A stretch of DNA of 64,000 bases from Chitinophaga pinensis (lineage in GTDB: Bacteria > Bacteroidota > Bacteroidia > UBA4408). Shown here piece by piece: positions 56,823 through 64,000 of this stretch. The position numbers were made by a program, and so were the translations under genes. The stretch covers positions 28,514 to 92,513 of the forward strand of contig CAMAVS010000009.1 of assembly GCA_945861665.1 (NCBI GenBank), read 5' to 3'. The notes beneath the pieces were generated by a model that did not search any database, was not told where the DNA came from, and was given only the letters and a program-made list of their open reading frames with translations. The first letter of the stretch is position 1. Each line of letters begins with the position of its first letter.

Positions 56823-56855
56823 TTTGGAGTAAATAAAAAAAGCATCGTATATTTG
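56823..56855 (+). promoter_or_regulatory. Promoter of the 56887 lipoprotein gene
   Basis: TTTG at 56823-56826, 21 bases, TATATTTG at 56848-56855, a typical TTTG-N-TAnnTTTG promoter, 31 bases before the ATG. Confidence 0.7.
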
Positions 56856-56886
56856 CCCGATATTTAAAAACACTAAAAAACAACAA

Positions 56887-57732
56887 ATGAAAAAAATTCA
56901 AAAAAGTTTATTGCTATTATTGGCTGCTGCTGCAGTATTACCTGCTTGTAAAAAAGGAGCTGAGGATCCAGGAATGCCATTTAGCTCTCGTAAAGCAAGA
57001 GTTGAAGGAATTTGGAATATCGTAGATTTAAAAACTGTTTCAACGTTTAACAACAACACCTTTAACTGTGGAAACAACGTGTTAGGATCAGACAAAAGCA
57101 CAGGAACTGAAACGATTACTAATACTACATACGGTTACACAGGATCAAACACTGTTACTTGTGGTGCAACTTCAGTTATTACAAATTCAACTTTAACTGG
57201 TACTGTATCTAAATACTCTATAACTTTTGATAAAGCTGGAACTTGGACTGCAGAAATGAACTATGTTACAATTGAATCAATTAATAACTTAGCTAATGTA
57301 AATCCAGCTCCTCCTGCAGGAAGTATTAACGAAGACAAAGTTACTAGTACTTATACTGTAAAGACTTCAGGTGTTTGGAACTTCTTAGGTAAAATGCAAG
57401 AAGATACTAAAAACAAAGAAGAAATTTCAGTTTCAACTTTAAGCGATGTGACTACTGTTGCCGAATCTAGTGTTAATACTGACAACAATTTTAACTCAGG
57501 AACTACTATATTAACAACTACTGCAGATAACGAAACAAGTACTAAAACTTTTTATGTTAATGAGAATGTTTCTATTTGGAAATTGGTTCGTTTAGCTAAG
57601 AAAGAAATGAAAGTTATCCGTTCAGACAAAGGAACTAATACTGGAAACAACACTTCAGGTGCACCAGCAGTTACTACTAATTTTAATTATGATAATTCTA
57701 GTGAAACTACAATGACTTGGAATCAATTGTAA
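56887..57732 (+). CDS. Hypothetical lipoprotein, Thr/Asn-rich
   Basis: The 281-residue protein has a lipobox VLPAC (cysteine 21). The first mature residues (KKGAEDPGMPFSSRKARVEGIWNI) resemble lipocalin-like Bacteroidota lipoproteins that begin with G-W-x-I-x. The rest is rich in Thr, Asn and Ser. It has its own promoter and terminator, so it is monocistronic. No enzyme motif is visible. Confidence 0.8.
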   Translation: MKKIQKSLLLLLAAAAVLPACKKGAEDPGMPFSSRKARVEGIWNIVDLKTVSTFNNNTFNCGNNVLGSDKSTGTETITNTTYGYTGSNTVTCGATSVITNSTLTGTVSKYSITFDKAGTWTAEMNYVTIESINNLANVNPAPPAGSINEDKVTSTYTVKTSGVWNFLGKMQEDTKNKEEISVSTLSDVTTVAESSVNTDNNFNSGTTILTTTADNETSTKTFYVNENVSIWKLVRLAKKEMKVIRSDKGTNTGNNTSGAPAVTTNFNYDNSSETTMTWNQL

Positions 57733-57750
57733 TCTCACTCATTAAATAAA

Positions 57751-57783
57751 GAAAAAAGCTCCACAAATTGTGGGGCTTTTTTC
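57751..57783 (+). terminator. Terminator of the lipoprotein gene
   Basis: GAAAAAAGCTCCACA pairs with TGTGGGGCTTTTTTC with one G-T pair, followed by T-rich sequence. A strong stem 19 bases after the stop codon. Confidence 0.85.
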
Positions 57784-57807
57784 TTTATAAGAATACCCTT
57801 TTACCTC

Positions 57808-57815
57808 TATATTTG
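57808..57815 (+). promoter_or_regulatory. TATATTTG box before the DUF4159 gene
   Basis: TATATTTG matches the -7 consensus but lies only four bases before the predicted ATG, so the transcript would be leaderless or the start is misplaced. Confidence 0.3.
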
Positions 57816-57819
57816 TAGG

Positions 57820-58479
57820 ATGATAAAAAGAATTTTATTCTTTCTGACATTGGTTGGATTGTTTTCATTTACTTCTTCTCCTTCCTATCAAATAGCCTTA
57901 TTAAAATACAATGGTGGAGGTGATTGGTATGCGAATATTGAGACATCCTTACCTAACTTAATAAAATTTTGCAACGAAAATCTTAAAACAAATATTAACA
58001 GCGAACAAGGAATTGTGGAGGCTGGTAGCAGTGAACTATTTAATTACCCCTTTGTTCATATAACCGGTCATGGTAATATTGTTTTTTCGAACCAAGAAGC
58101 AGAAAACATTCGTAATTACCTAGTTGCAGGTGGCTTTTTGCATATTGATGATAATTATGGGCTAGACAAATTTGTACGCCCACAACTAAAAAAGGTCTTT
58201 CCCGAACTTGATTTTGTAGAACTACCATTTAATCACCCAATTTATCATCAAAAATACGACTTCAATAACGGTCTTCCAAAAATACACGAACACGAAGACA
58301 AACCGCCTCAAGGATTTGGATTAATTTACGAAGGCCGATTGGTATGCTTTTATAGTTATGAATGTGATTTAGGTGATGGTTGGGAAGATTTTGAGGTTCA
58401 TAAAGACTCTCCTGAATCACACATAAAAGCATTAAAAATGGGAGCCAATTTGATACAATACACCCTTACAGTAAAATAA
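57820..58479 (+). CDS. DUF4159 domain protein
   Basis: The 219-residue protein has a signal peptide (ending in SFTSS) and the DUF4159 domain: LKYNGGGDWYANIETSLPNL, FVHITGHGNIVFSNQEAENI, LVAGGFLHIDDNYG and HPIYHQKYDFNNGLPKIHEHE. DUF4159 occurs beside membrane or MoxR-like genes in Bacteroidota, and its function is not known. A small facing gene overlaps its last 14 bases. Confidence 0.85.
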   Translation: MIKRILFFLTLVGLFSFTSSPSYQIALLKYNGGGDWYANIETSLPNLIKFCNENLKTNINSEQGIVEAGSSELFNYPFVHITGHGNIVFSNQEAENIRNYLVAGGFLHIDDNYGLDKFVRPQLKKVFPELDFVELPFNHPIYHQKYDFNNGLPKIHEHEDKPPQGFGLIYEGRLVCFYSYECDLGDGWEDFEVHKDSPESHIKALKMGANLIQYTLTVK

Positions 58480-58909
58480 AGACAAGTATTGAAGCAAGGG
58501 TAAAAAGTAAGTAAGTTGTTGTTCCTACTGCACCAACATAATCTTTGGCAACACGCTGACCCAAAAACACACTTAGTAAACTAATTGCCGCAAAAGCAAG
58601 TGCAATAAGTCCGATGGTATTATTCCCAATAATTAATAATGGTATTGCAGTAAACGAAAGAATTCCTGCAAGCAACTCAAAAAAAGTAAGAGAACACAAA
58701 AGAATCAACTCCCTTTCTTTGAAAGTTGAATCTTTAAAAAAAGAAATAAGCCATAACAAATTGGGTTTGTAATTTTTCACTTTGTCCCAGCCAGACAAAA
58801 TGAATAAAATGGAAAAAAATAATAAAATAATTATTTTAATAAATAGTATTCCAAAATAAATATAGGTCTCCCCAGAAGCATTACTACAACAAAAAAGCAC
58901 TGTTCTCAT
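58466..58909 (-). CDS. DoxX-like membrane protein
   Basis: The 147-residue protein has four predicted membrane helices. FSILFILSGWDKVKNY resembles the first helix of DoxX/DoxD-type proteins (with G-x-x-K). The rest (FELLAGILSFTAIPLLII, IALAFAAISLLSVFL, TTYLLFTLASILVFILL) is hydrophobic. It lies directly downstream of a flavin reductase-type gene with no gap, which is frequent for DoxX-like proteins. The assignment is tentative. Confidence 0.55.
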   Translation of the reverse strand: MRTVLFCCSNASGETYIYFGILFIKIIILLFFSILFILSGWDKVKNYKPNLLWLISFFKDSTFKERELILLCSLTFFELLAGILSFTAIPLLIIGNNTIGLIALAFAAISLLSVFLGQRVAKDYVGAVGTTTYLLFTLASILVFILL

Positions 58910-59443
58910 TTAAAAATCGATAAGCAAATCAATTTGTTTATTAATAGCAACAATCGTTGACTCATCGCTACACCTATTATTATCTATAATTTTAAGAATA
59001 GAAGATATGGGCAGTTTATAGGGTAAAATATGCGCCCCTAAATAATGAAATACATTTGTTAAGTCATCCATCCCTCTATTGTTGCCAGCTCGACCGGTAG
59101 AAACCCCCACCATTGCAATCCTTTTATTTTTAAATATTTCGGGATTACAACCATCTATAAATAATTTTAATATTCCTGGATAAGTGCCATTATATTCCGG
59201 AATAACAAAGACAAGTTTATCTGAGGAGAGAATATACTTGTCAACAATTTGTTTAAAAAGGTTTTTATAAGGATTATACAGCTCTAATAAATCAACAACC
59301 TGTGGCAGGTCTTCAAAAGAAAACAATTTCGCTTCAACTCCTTTATTTTCAAGCATTTCGAGATACATCTTTGAAAATATTTTTGTATTATTATTTGGTC
59401 GATTGGTGGCATTTATAATAGTAATCATAGGCTCTTTTATCAA
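58910..59443 (-). CDS. NADPH-dependent FMN reductase-type flavoprotein
   Basis: The 177-residue protein (172 if it starts at the second Met, 59428, which I prefer) has IINATNRPNNNTKIFSK (phosphate loop), LVFVIPEYNGTYPGILKLFIDGC (the FMN-binding PEYN motif), and RIAMVGVSTGRAGNNRG. It belongs to the flavodoxin-like family of NAD(P)H-dependent reductases. It adjoins the DoxX-like gene at its 3' end. Confidence 0.9.
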   Translation of the reverse strand: MIKEPMITIINATNRPNNNTKIFSKMYLEMLENKGVEAKLFSFEDLPQVVDLLELYNPYKNLFKQIVDKYILSSDKLVFVIPEYNGTYPGILKLFIDGCNPEIFKNKRIAMVGVSTGRAGNNRGMDDLTNVFHYLGAHILPYKLPISSILKIIDNNRCSDESTIVAINKQIDLLIDF

Positions 59444-59552
59444 CAGAAATTTGTTTAAATAATTAATGCATTTAACACCTAAAAATCGGCAATAAGCCTT
59501 AATTTTAACAGTCGCTTATATTGTATTTTCGACAACAAAGAAACAATTATTT

Positions 59553-60239
59553 ATGCAAATAACATATTACGGTCACTCTTGTTTTATGGTAGCTATAAAC
59601 GGCATAAAAGTATTGTTTGATCCATTTATTTCGCCTAACCCATTGGCAAAAGATATTGACATAAAAAACATTCTTCCAAATTACATATTAATATCGCACG
59701 GTCATGAAGACCACATAGCTGATGTAGTTGAAATAGCAAATAATTCAGGAGCAAAAGTAGTTTGTGCTTGGGAAATACATAATTGGCTTAATAAGCAAGG
59801 TGTAAATTCAACACACCCCATGAATGTTGGAGGTAAATGGATGTTTGAATTTGGAAAGGTAAAATGTGTTTCGGCTGAACATTCCAGTAGTTTGCAGGAT
59901 GGAACATACGGTGGAAATGCAATGGGGTTTATTATAGAATCGAATCAAGGCTGTTTTTACTATTCTGGCGACACAGCATTAACCTATGACATGAAATTAA
60001 TTGGTGAGTTTAGAAAATTAGATTTTGCGCTGCTTCCTATTGGCGACAATTTCACAATGGGTGTAGAAAATGCAATTATAGCATCTGATTTCATTAAATG
60101 TAATACCATTATTGGATTACATTATGATACTTTTGGTTATATAGTGATTGATAAAAAAGAGGCTATTGATAAATTTCACAATAGCGGAAAAAAACTAATA
60201 TTAATGAATATTGGCGAGGAAATAATTTTAAAAAATTAA
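59553..60239 (+). CDS. Metal-dependent hydrolase, UPF0173 (MBL fold)
   Basis: The 228-residue protein begins MQITYYGHSCFMVAINGIKVLFDPF and has the metallo-beta-lactamase motifs ISHGHEDH, HS in SAEHSSSLQDG, and YSGDTALTYD, then GLHYDTFGY. Such UPF0173 proteins lack a known substrate. It abuts parA: its stop is one base before the parA ATG. Confidence 0.9.
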   Translation: MQITYYGHSCFMVAINGIKVLFDPFISPNPLAKDIDIKNILPNYILISHGHEDHIADVVEIANNSGAKVVCAWEIHNWLNKQGVNSTHPMNVGGKWMFEFGKVKCVSAEHSSSLQDGTYGGNAMGFIIESNQGCFYYSGDTALTYDMKLIGEFRKLDFALLPIGDNFTMGVENAIIASDFIKCNTIIGLHYDTFGYIVIDKKEAIDKFHNSGKKLILMNIGEEIILKN

Positions 60240-61055
60240 ATGATGGGGAAAATAATTTCGGTAGCAAATCAAAAAGGAGGAGTAGGTAAGACAACTACTG
60301 CCATTAATTTAGCGGCAAGCTTGGCTGTTTTGGAATATAAAACATTGTTAATTGATGCTGACCCTCAGGCTAATTCAACATCAGGGGTAGGATTTGATCC
60401 AAAAAATATAAAAATGAGTATTTATGAATGTCTTGTGAACGATATTGAACCACAAGATATTATACTAAATACCACAACCCCGAATTTGGATTTACTTCCT
60501 GCACACATAGATTTGGTAGGTGCTGAACTGGAAATTGTAAATTTACCAAACAGGGAAAAAATGATGCGTTTAGCCTTGGCAAAAATAAAAGATAACTATG
60601 ACTTTATTATCATTGACTGCTCACCCTCATTAGGATTGGTGACAGTAAATGCATTAACCGCTTCCGATTCCGTAATCATTCCGGTGCAATGTGAATATTT
60701 TGCTTTGGAAGGATTGGGTAAATTACTTCAAACTATAAAGATTATTCAAACGAGATTAAATCCTGAATTAGAAATTGAAGGAATATTATTAACAATGTAC
60801 GATATTCGGTTACGACTTTCAAATCAGGTGGTTGAAGAAGTAAAAACACATTTCCAACAAATGGTATTCGATACCATTATTCAACGAAACACAAAATTGG
60901 GAGAAGCGCCTAGTTTTGGTGAAACCATTATAATGTATGATGCTTCATCAAAGGGTGCGATTAACTACCTCAATTTAGCACGTGAAGTATTGCAAAAAAA
61001 CGAGCTTACAAAAATGACTGATTCTGAAAAAACAATTGATATAAATCAAAACTAA
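60240..61055 (+). CDS. parA: Chromosome partitioning ATPase ParA/Soj
   Basis: The 271-residue protein has the deviant Walker A motif GGVGKTTTAINLA (lysine in the KGGVGKT signature), LLIDADPQANSTSG, and FIIIDCSPSLGLVTVNAL. It acts with ParB in chromosome or origin segregation. Two ATG codons in a row (60240 and 60243) start it. The last base overlaps the ATG of parB by one base, so they are translationally coupled. Confidence 0.96.
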   Translation: MMGKIISVANQKGGVGKTTTAINLAASLAVLEYKTLLIDADPQANSTSGVGFDPKNIKMSIYECLVNDIEPQDIILNTTTPNLDLLPAHIDLVGAELEIVNLPNREKMMRLALAKIKDNYDFIIIDCSPSLGLVTVNALTASDSVIIPVQCEYFALEGLGKLLQTIKIIQTRLNPELEIEGILLTMYDIRLRLSNQVVEEVKTHFQQMVFDTIIQRNTKLGEAPSFGETIIMYDASSKGAINYLNLAREVLQKNELTKMTDSEKTIDINQN

Positions 61056-61948
61056 TGACAATTAAGAAAAAAGCTTTAGGAAGGGGATTAAGTGCACTTT
61101 TGGAAAGTAGCGATACAGACGTAACAAGTAACAAATTAGAGGTTGATGGCAGCAAACACCTAGTTGGTAGTGTATCAAACATTACAATTGCGCAAATAGA
61201 AGCTAATCCTTTTCAACCTCGTACAACCTTTGAAAAAGAAGCACTAGTTGAATTGGCTGAATCCATAAAAGTTCACGGGATTATACAGCCCATTACAGTG
61301 CGGAAACTTGGCTATGACAAATATCAATTAATTTCAGGAGAAAGACGCTTTAGAGCATCTAAAATTGCAGGACTAAGATCCGTTCCGGCTTACGTAAGAG
61401 TTGCAAACGACCAAGCAATGCTAGAAATGGCATTGGTTGAAAACATACAGCGTGAAAATTTAGATGCAATAGAAGTTGCTATTAGTTATAAAAGATTAAT
61501 TGATGAATGCAACCTTACCCAAGAGCAATTAAGCGATAAAGTAAGCAAACAACGATCAACTGTTACGAACTACTTACGTTTATTGAAGCTTCCAACATCC
61601 ATACAGTTATCTATTCGTGAAGGAAAAATTTCAATGGGGCAAGCCAGAACATTGATTAATATTGAAAATTTCGAAAATCAGTTGAAAGTTTTCAATTCGA
61701 TCATAAGCGATGATTTATCAGTAAGAGAAGCTGAAGAATTAGTAAGGACATTAAAAAAAACAAAAGCAGGCCTCGCAAAAAAAATAACGAATTTACCAAT
61801 TGAATATCAAGAGTTACAAGATGCGTTACACAAGCACTTTTCAAAAAAAGCAATTGTAACAGGCAACAACAAAGGAAGCGGGAAAATTATTATTCCGTTT
61901 AAGTCAAATGCAGAATTAGATTTGCTGGTTAAAAAATTAGATTTATAG
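61055..61948 (+). CDS. parB: Chromosome partitioning protein ParB
   Basis: The 297-residue protein has the ParB signature IEANPFQPRTTFEKEAL, ELAESIKVHGIIQPITV, and the GERRFRASKIAGL CTP-binding box. The central helix-turn-helix (LTQEQLSDKVSKQRSTVTNYLRLL) binds parS. The C-terminal dimerisation domain follows. A tidy parS site (TGTTTCACGTGAAACA type) is not visible in the window. Confidence 0.95.
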   Translation: MTIKKKALGRGLSALLESSDTDVTSNKLEVDGSKHLVGSVSNITIAQIEANPFQPRTTFEKEALVELAESIKVHGIIQPITVRKLGYDKYQLISGERRFRASKIAGLRSVPAYVRVANDQAMLEMALVENIQRENLDAIEVAISYKRLIDECNLTQEQLSDKVSKQRSTVTNYLRLLKLPTSIQLSIREGKISMGQARTLINIENFENQLKVFNSIISDDLSVREAEELVRTLKKTKAGLAKKITNLPIEYQELQDALHKHFSKKAIVTGNNKGSGKIIIPFKSNAELDLLVKKLDL

Positions 61949-62114
61949 CATATTATGAGCTTGTGTTATAAAACAGCTCCCCCTTTTTTGTTAATTATTG
62001 TTATTTATAACATATACCAGCAAGGAACAGCAACACAGTTTTTAATACTTTAGCGTTAAAGTGATTTATCTCAACCCAAAATGTTTTAGCTTTTAATAAT
62101 AATTCAGTGGCAAT

Positions 62115-63086
62115 TCAACTAAAAAAAGCAATTTCATTACTCATATCCATTTCAGAAAAAGACGCTTGAATGGTTTTGCATTTTTCACAATTAAATGTTC
62201 TAAATTTTTCGTATGCAACAGTATTTGTATTAAAAGGTTTATGTTGAATAGCATCTTTTATTTCTCTAATTGCTCCAACCAACTCCTGAGATTGTTCGTC
62301 TATAGCAGCCTCTAAAAATTTATCACAAACATACTTAAGTGCTGTGTCATTGGGATGAACCATATCTTCCTTGTAAAAACGATAATCGCGCAAATCGTCC
62401 ATTAATAATTCATAAGCAGGAAAATAGCATGCATTAGTATGTGCTTCTTTAATCTTATGGACTGATTGTATTAAAATTGCTTTACTAAGATTATTTTCAA
62501 CTACACCATCGCGAATATACCTAACCGGACTAACCGTAAAAATTACAATTAAATTGTTATTCACTAATTTAAGATCATTTAGTAAGTTGGTGTAAGTAAC
62601 AACAATTTCTTCAACAGAAATTAATTCTTTTGTAAATTCATTTGACGGTACTTTATGACAATTAGCAACTCTTTTAGAGGAATCTTTATGCTTATAAACA
62701 TAAGCGCTACCAAAAGTGATAAACAAATAGTTTGCTGTCTTAATAAATTTATGAGCTAAACTTATTTCGTTGTTTATTTTATTCAACGTTTGGATCTTAT
62801 CCTGAAAAGAAAATGTACTATGGTGCTCCCAACTATGCCAACACTCGTTAAAAAGGAAAAGTTCATTTACGGAAACTAAACTATTCTTAATATAGCCCTT
62901 TATTGATATTGCAATACTAATAGGATTATAACTAATTCCATTAGGATTTATAAGTGTTTTATACTTATAAAGAGTTAGAAACTTACCTATATTGTCAGCA
63001 AAACAGCCACCAATAAATAATAATTTATCAGAATAGTGTATCTTCTTTAAAAAAGGAGTAATAGGAAATTGAAGATGAAATTTCAT
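62115..63086 (-). CDS. GSCFA-family protein
   Basis: The 323-residue protein has the GSCFA-type motif GGCFADNIGKFL near residue 27, LFITFGSAYVYKHKD, FTVSPVRYIRDGVVENN, and YRFYKEDMVHPNDTALKY with the H-P-N-D block. The family is related to SGNH hydrolases, with unknown substrate, and is common in Bacteroidota. The start at 63086 gives a full-length protein. Confidence 0.88.
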   Translation of the reverse strand: MKFHLQFPITPFLKKIHYSDKLLFIGGCFADNIGKFLTLYKYKTLINPNGISYNPISIAISIKGYIKNSLVSVNELFLFNECWHSWEHHSTFSFQDKIQTLNKINNEISLAHKFIKTANYLFITFGSAYVYKHKDSSKRVANCHKVPSNEFTKELISVEEIVVTYTNLLNDLKLVNNNLIVIFTVSPVRYIRDGVVENNLSKAILIQSVHKIKEAHTNACYFPAYELLMDDLRDYRFYKEDMVHPNDTALKYVCDKFLEAAIDEQSQELVGAIREIKDAIQHKPFNTNTVAYEKFRTFNCEKCKTIQASFSEMDMSNEIAFFS

Positions 63087-63148
63087 CGCTGGTAATAAAT
63101 AACATTATGTTCAAAAAAAACTTTAAAGAAAAAAATAAGAGTAAAATG

Positions 63149-64000
63149 CTATTTTGTTTCGTTAGTAAACTTATGTTCTGAAATATCTAAATCATTCTTT
63201 TTATAATAAACGCCACCCCAATTATATATTATTTTTTTATACTCATTCGCCATAGCGTCTTTTATCACTATTATTCTTTCTATTTTACAATTTTGACCAT
63301 CTACGTTTTCAATAGTTATTCCTTCGGGATATTTTTTCGCTAATTCCGATAATTCCTTTTCTTTCTTTTCCTTCTCAGAAACAACTTCCAGATTTCTTTT
63401 ATTGCCTTTAGCAGCCATCTCTGCAGCCATCCTTTCTTGATCTTCTCTCTGTTTCTGAGCAGCATTAGACTTAGCCTTTGCAAAAGCCTCTACTCTCAGT
63501 TTTGCTTCCGCTGCAGCCTTTGCTGCAGCCTCTGCTTCGGCTTTCTTTTTAGCATCACTTTCTTCTTTTAATTTTTGATCTGCTAATAAACGATTTTTAG
63601 CATCTTCTTCTACCTTCAATTTTGCTTCCGCATCGCGTTTTGCTTTTTCTTCTGCAGATAGCTTTGCTGCAGCTTCTGAATCTGCTTTTTTACGGGCATC
63701 TGCTTCGGCCTTAGCTTTCGCATCGGCTGCTAGTTTTGCTGCAGCATCTGCATCGGATTTTGCTTTGGCATCGGCTGCTGCTTTTAGTTTCGCATCGGCT
63801 AGAGCTTTCGCTGCTGCATCGGCTGCTAGTTTTGCAGCGGCATCTGCATCGAATTTTGCTTTGGCATCGGCTGCTGCTTTTAGTTTCGCATCGGCTAGAG
63901 CTTTTGCTGCTGCATCGGCTGCTAGTTTTTGTTCTGCGGCTAATTTCGCTGCTGCTTCTGAATCTGCTTTTTTACGGGCATCTGCTTCGGCCTTAGCTTT
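63149..64000 (-). CDS. Alanine-rich repetitive protein, C-terminal part
   Basis: The reading frame is open at the right edge, so the N-terminus is outside. At least 283 residues are visible. The first ~210 are a coiled-coil region of A-D-A-K-A type text (AADAAAKALADAKLK, KAKAEADARKKADSEAAAK) with a 32-residue repeat unit. A globular end of about 55 residues follows: YPEGITIENVDGQNCKIERI, WGGVYYKKNDLDISEH. This tail occurs at the ends of several Bacteroidota envelope proteins. The gene lies upstream of the GSCFA gene on the same strand. Confidence 0.8.
   Translation of the reverse strand, partial: KAKAEADARKKADSEAAAKLAAEQKLAADAAAKALADAKLKAAADAKAKFDADAAAKLAADAAAKALADAKLKAAADAKAKSDADAAAKLAADAKAKAEADARKKADSEAAAKLSAEEKAKRDAEAKLKVEEDAKNRLLADQKLKEESDAKKKAEAEAAAKAAAEAKLRVEAFAKAKSNAAQKQREDQERMAAEMAAKGNKRNLEVVSEKEKKEKELSELAKKYPEGITIENVDGQNCKIERIIVIKDAMANEYKKIIYNWGGVYYKKNDLDISEHKFTNETK
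63721..63930 (-). repeat. 96-bp tandem repeat in the alanine-rich gene
   Basis: The unit beginning CATCGGCTGCTAGTTTTG occurs at 63721, 63817 and 63913, exactly 96 bases (32 codons) apart, with few base changes between units. A further block at about 63671-63720 recurs at 63953-64000. Confidence 0.85.

Noticed and set aside
63736..63996. Plus-strand leucine/histidine-rich ORF
   Set aside because: It is a shadow of the alanine-rich repeat gene on the minus strand.

Overview
The window is AT-rich and comes from a member of the Bacteroidota. Three signs support this: promoters of the TTTG ... TAnnTTTG type, several families typical of the phylum (GSCFA, DUF4159, WG-repeat, OmpA/PD40, SUI1-like YciH), and secreted proteins whose signal peptides end in ...AQ. 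I cannot place it below phylum level.

Region 1 (1-8.1 kb) is housekeeping: the end of pyrD, an HMG-CoA lyase-like gene, then a leftward series made of a peptide ABC transporter (binding lipoprotein plus two permeases, no ATPase), pdxH, a methyltransferase and a ZIP metal transporter. Region 2 (8.2-13 kb) starts with tRNA-Ser, tRNA-Pro and tRNA-Arg. It continues with debris (a cut-off small membrane protein and a 5'-truncated viperin-nucleotide kinase pseudogene with in-frame stops), an intact SOS operon (umuD-umuC-SRAP) and a WG-repeat-like gene remnant.

Region 3 (13-29.8 kb) is the accessory core. It encodes an ECF-like sigma factor and a one-membrane-span partner, probably an anti-sigma. 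A promoter-like motif, GGTTACC - 15/16 nt - TATTAAT, occurs before the sigma gene and before six other transcription units, with a weaker eighth copy. All units lie between 13 and 29 kb. They encode secreted paralogues, a 1107-residue WG-repeat protein, tandem small proteins, two almost identical 72-residue membrane proteins, an AAA+ ATPase and a DnaB-like helicase. A 446-bp cassette (promoter plus the 72-residue membrane protein gene) is duplicated, once before the AAA+ ATPase and once before the DnaB-like gene. Straight after the DnaB-like gene lies a complete retron: an ncRNA with 16-bp a1/a2 pairing, a possible branching G in AGCGA and a long msd hairpin, followed by a reverse transcriptase with NAXXH, YADD and VTG motifs. 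I consider the sigma regulon carrying the retron and DnaB-like gene the most interesting system here.

Region 4 (30-64 kb) is mostly core genome: DUF3050, tRNA-Leu and tRNA-Gly, thyA/FMN glutamate synthase-like/folA, ndk, clpC, gyrA, a pseudaminic-acid synthase-like gene, pheT, a SUI1-like factor, OmpA/PD40 and TPR envelope proteins, polysaccharide genes, pcm, lipoproteins, parA-parB, a GSCFA protein and a repetitive alanine-rich protein that runs off the right edge.
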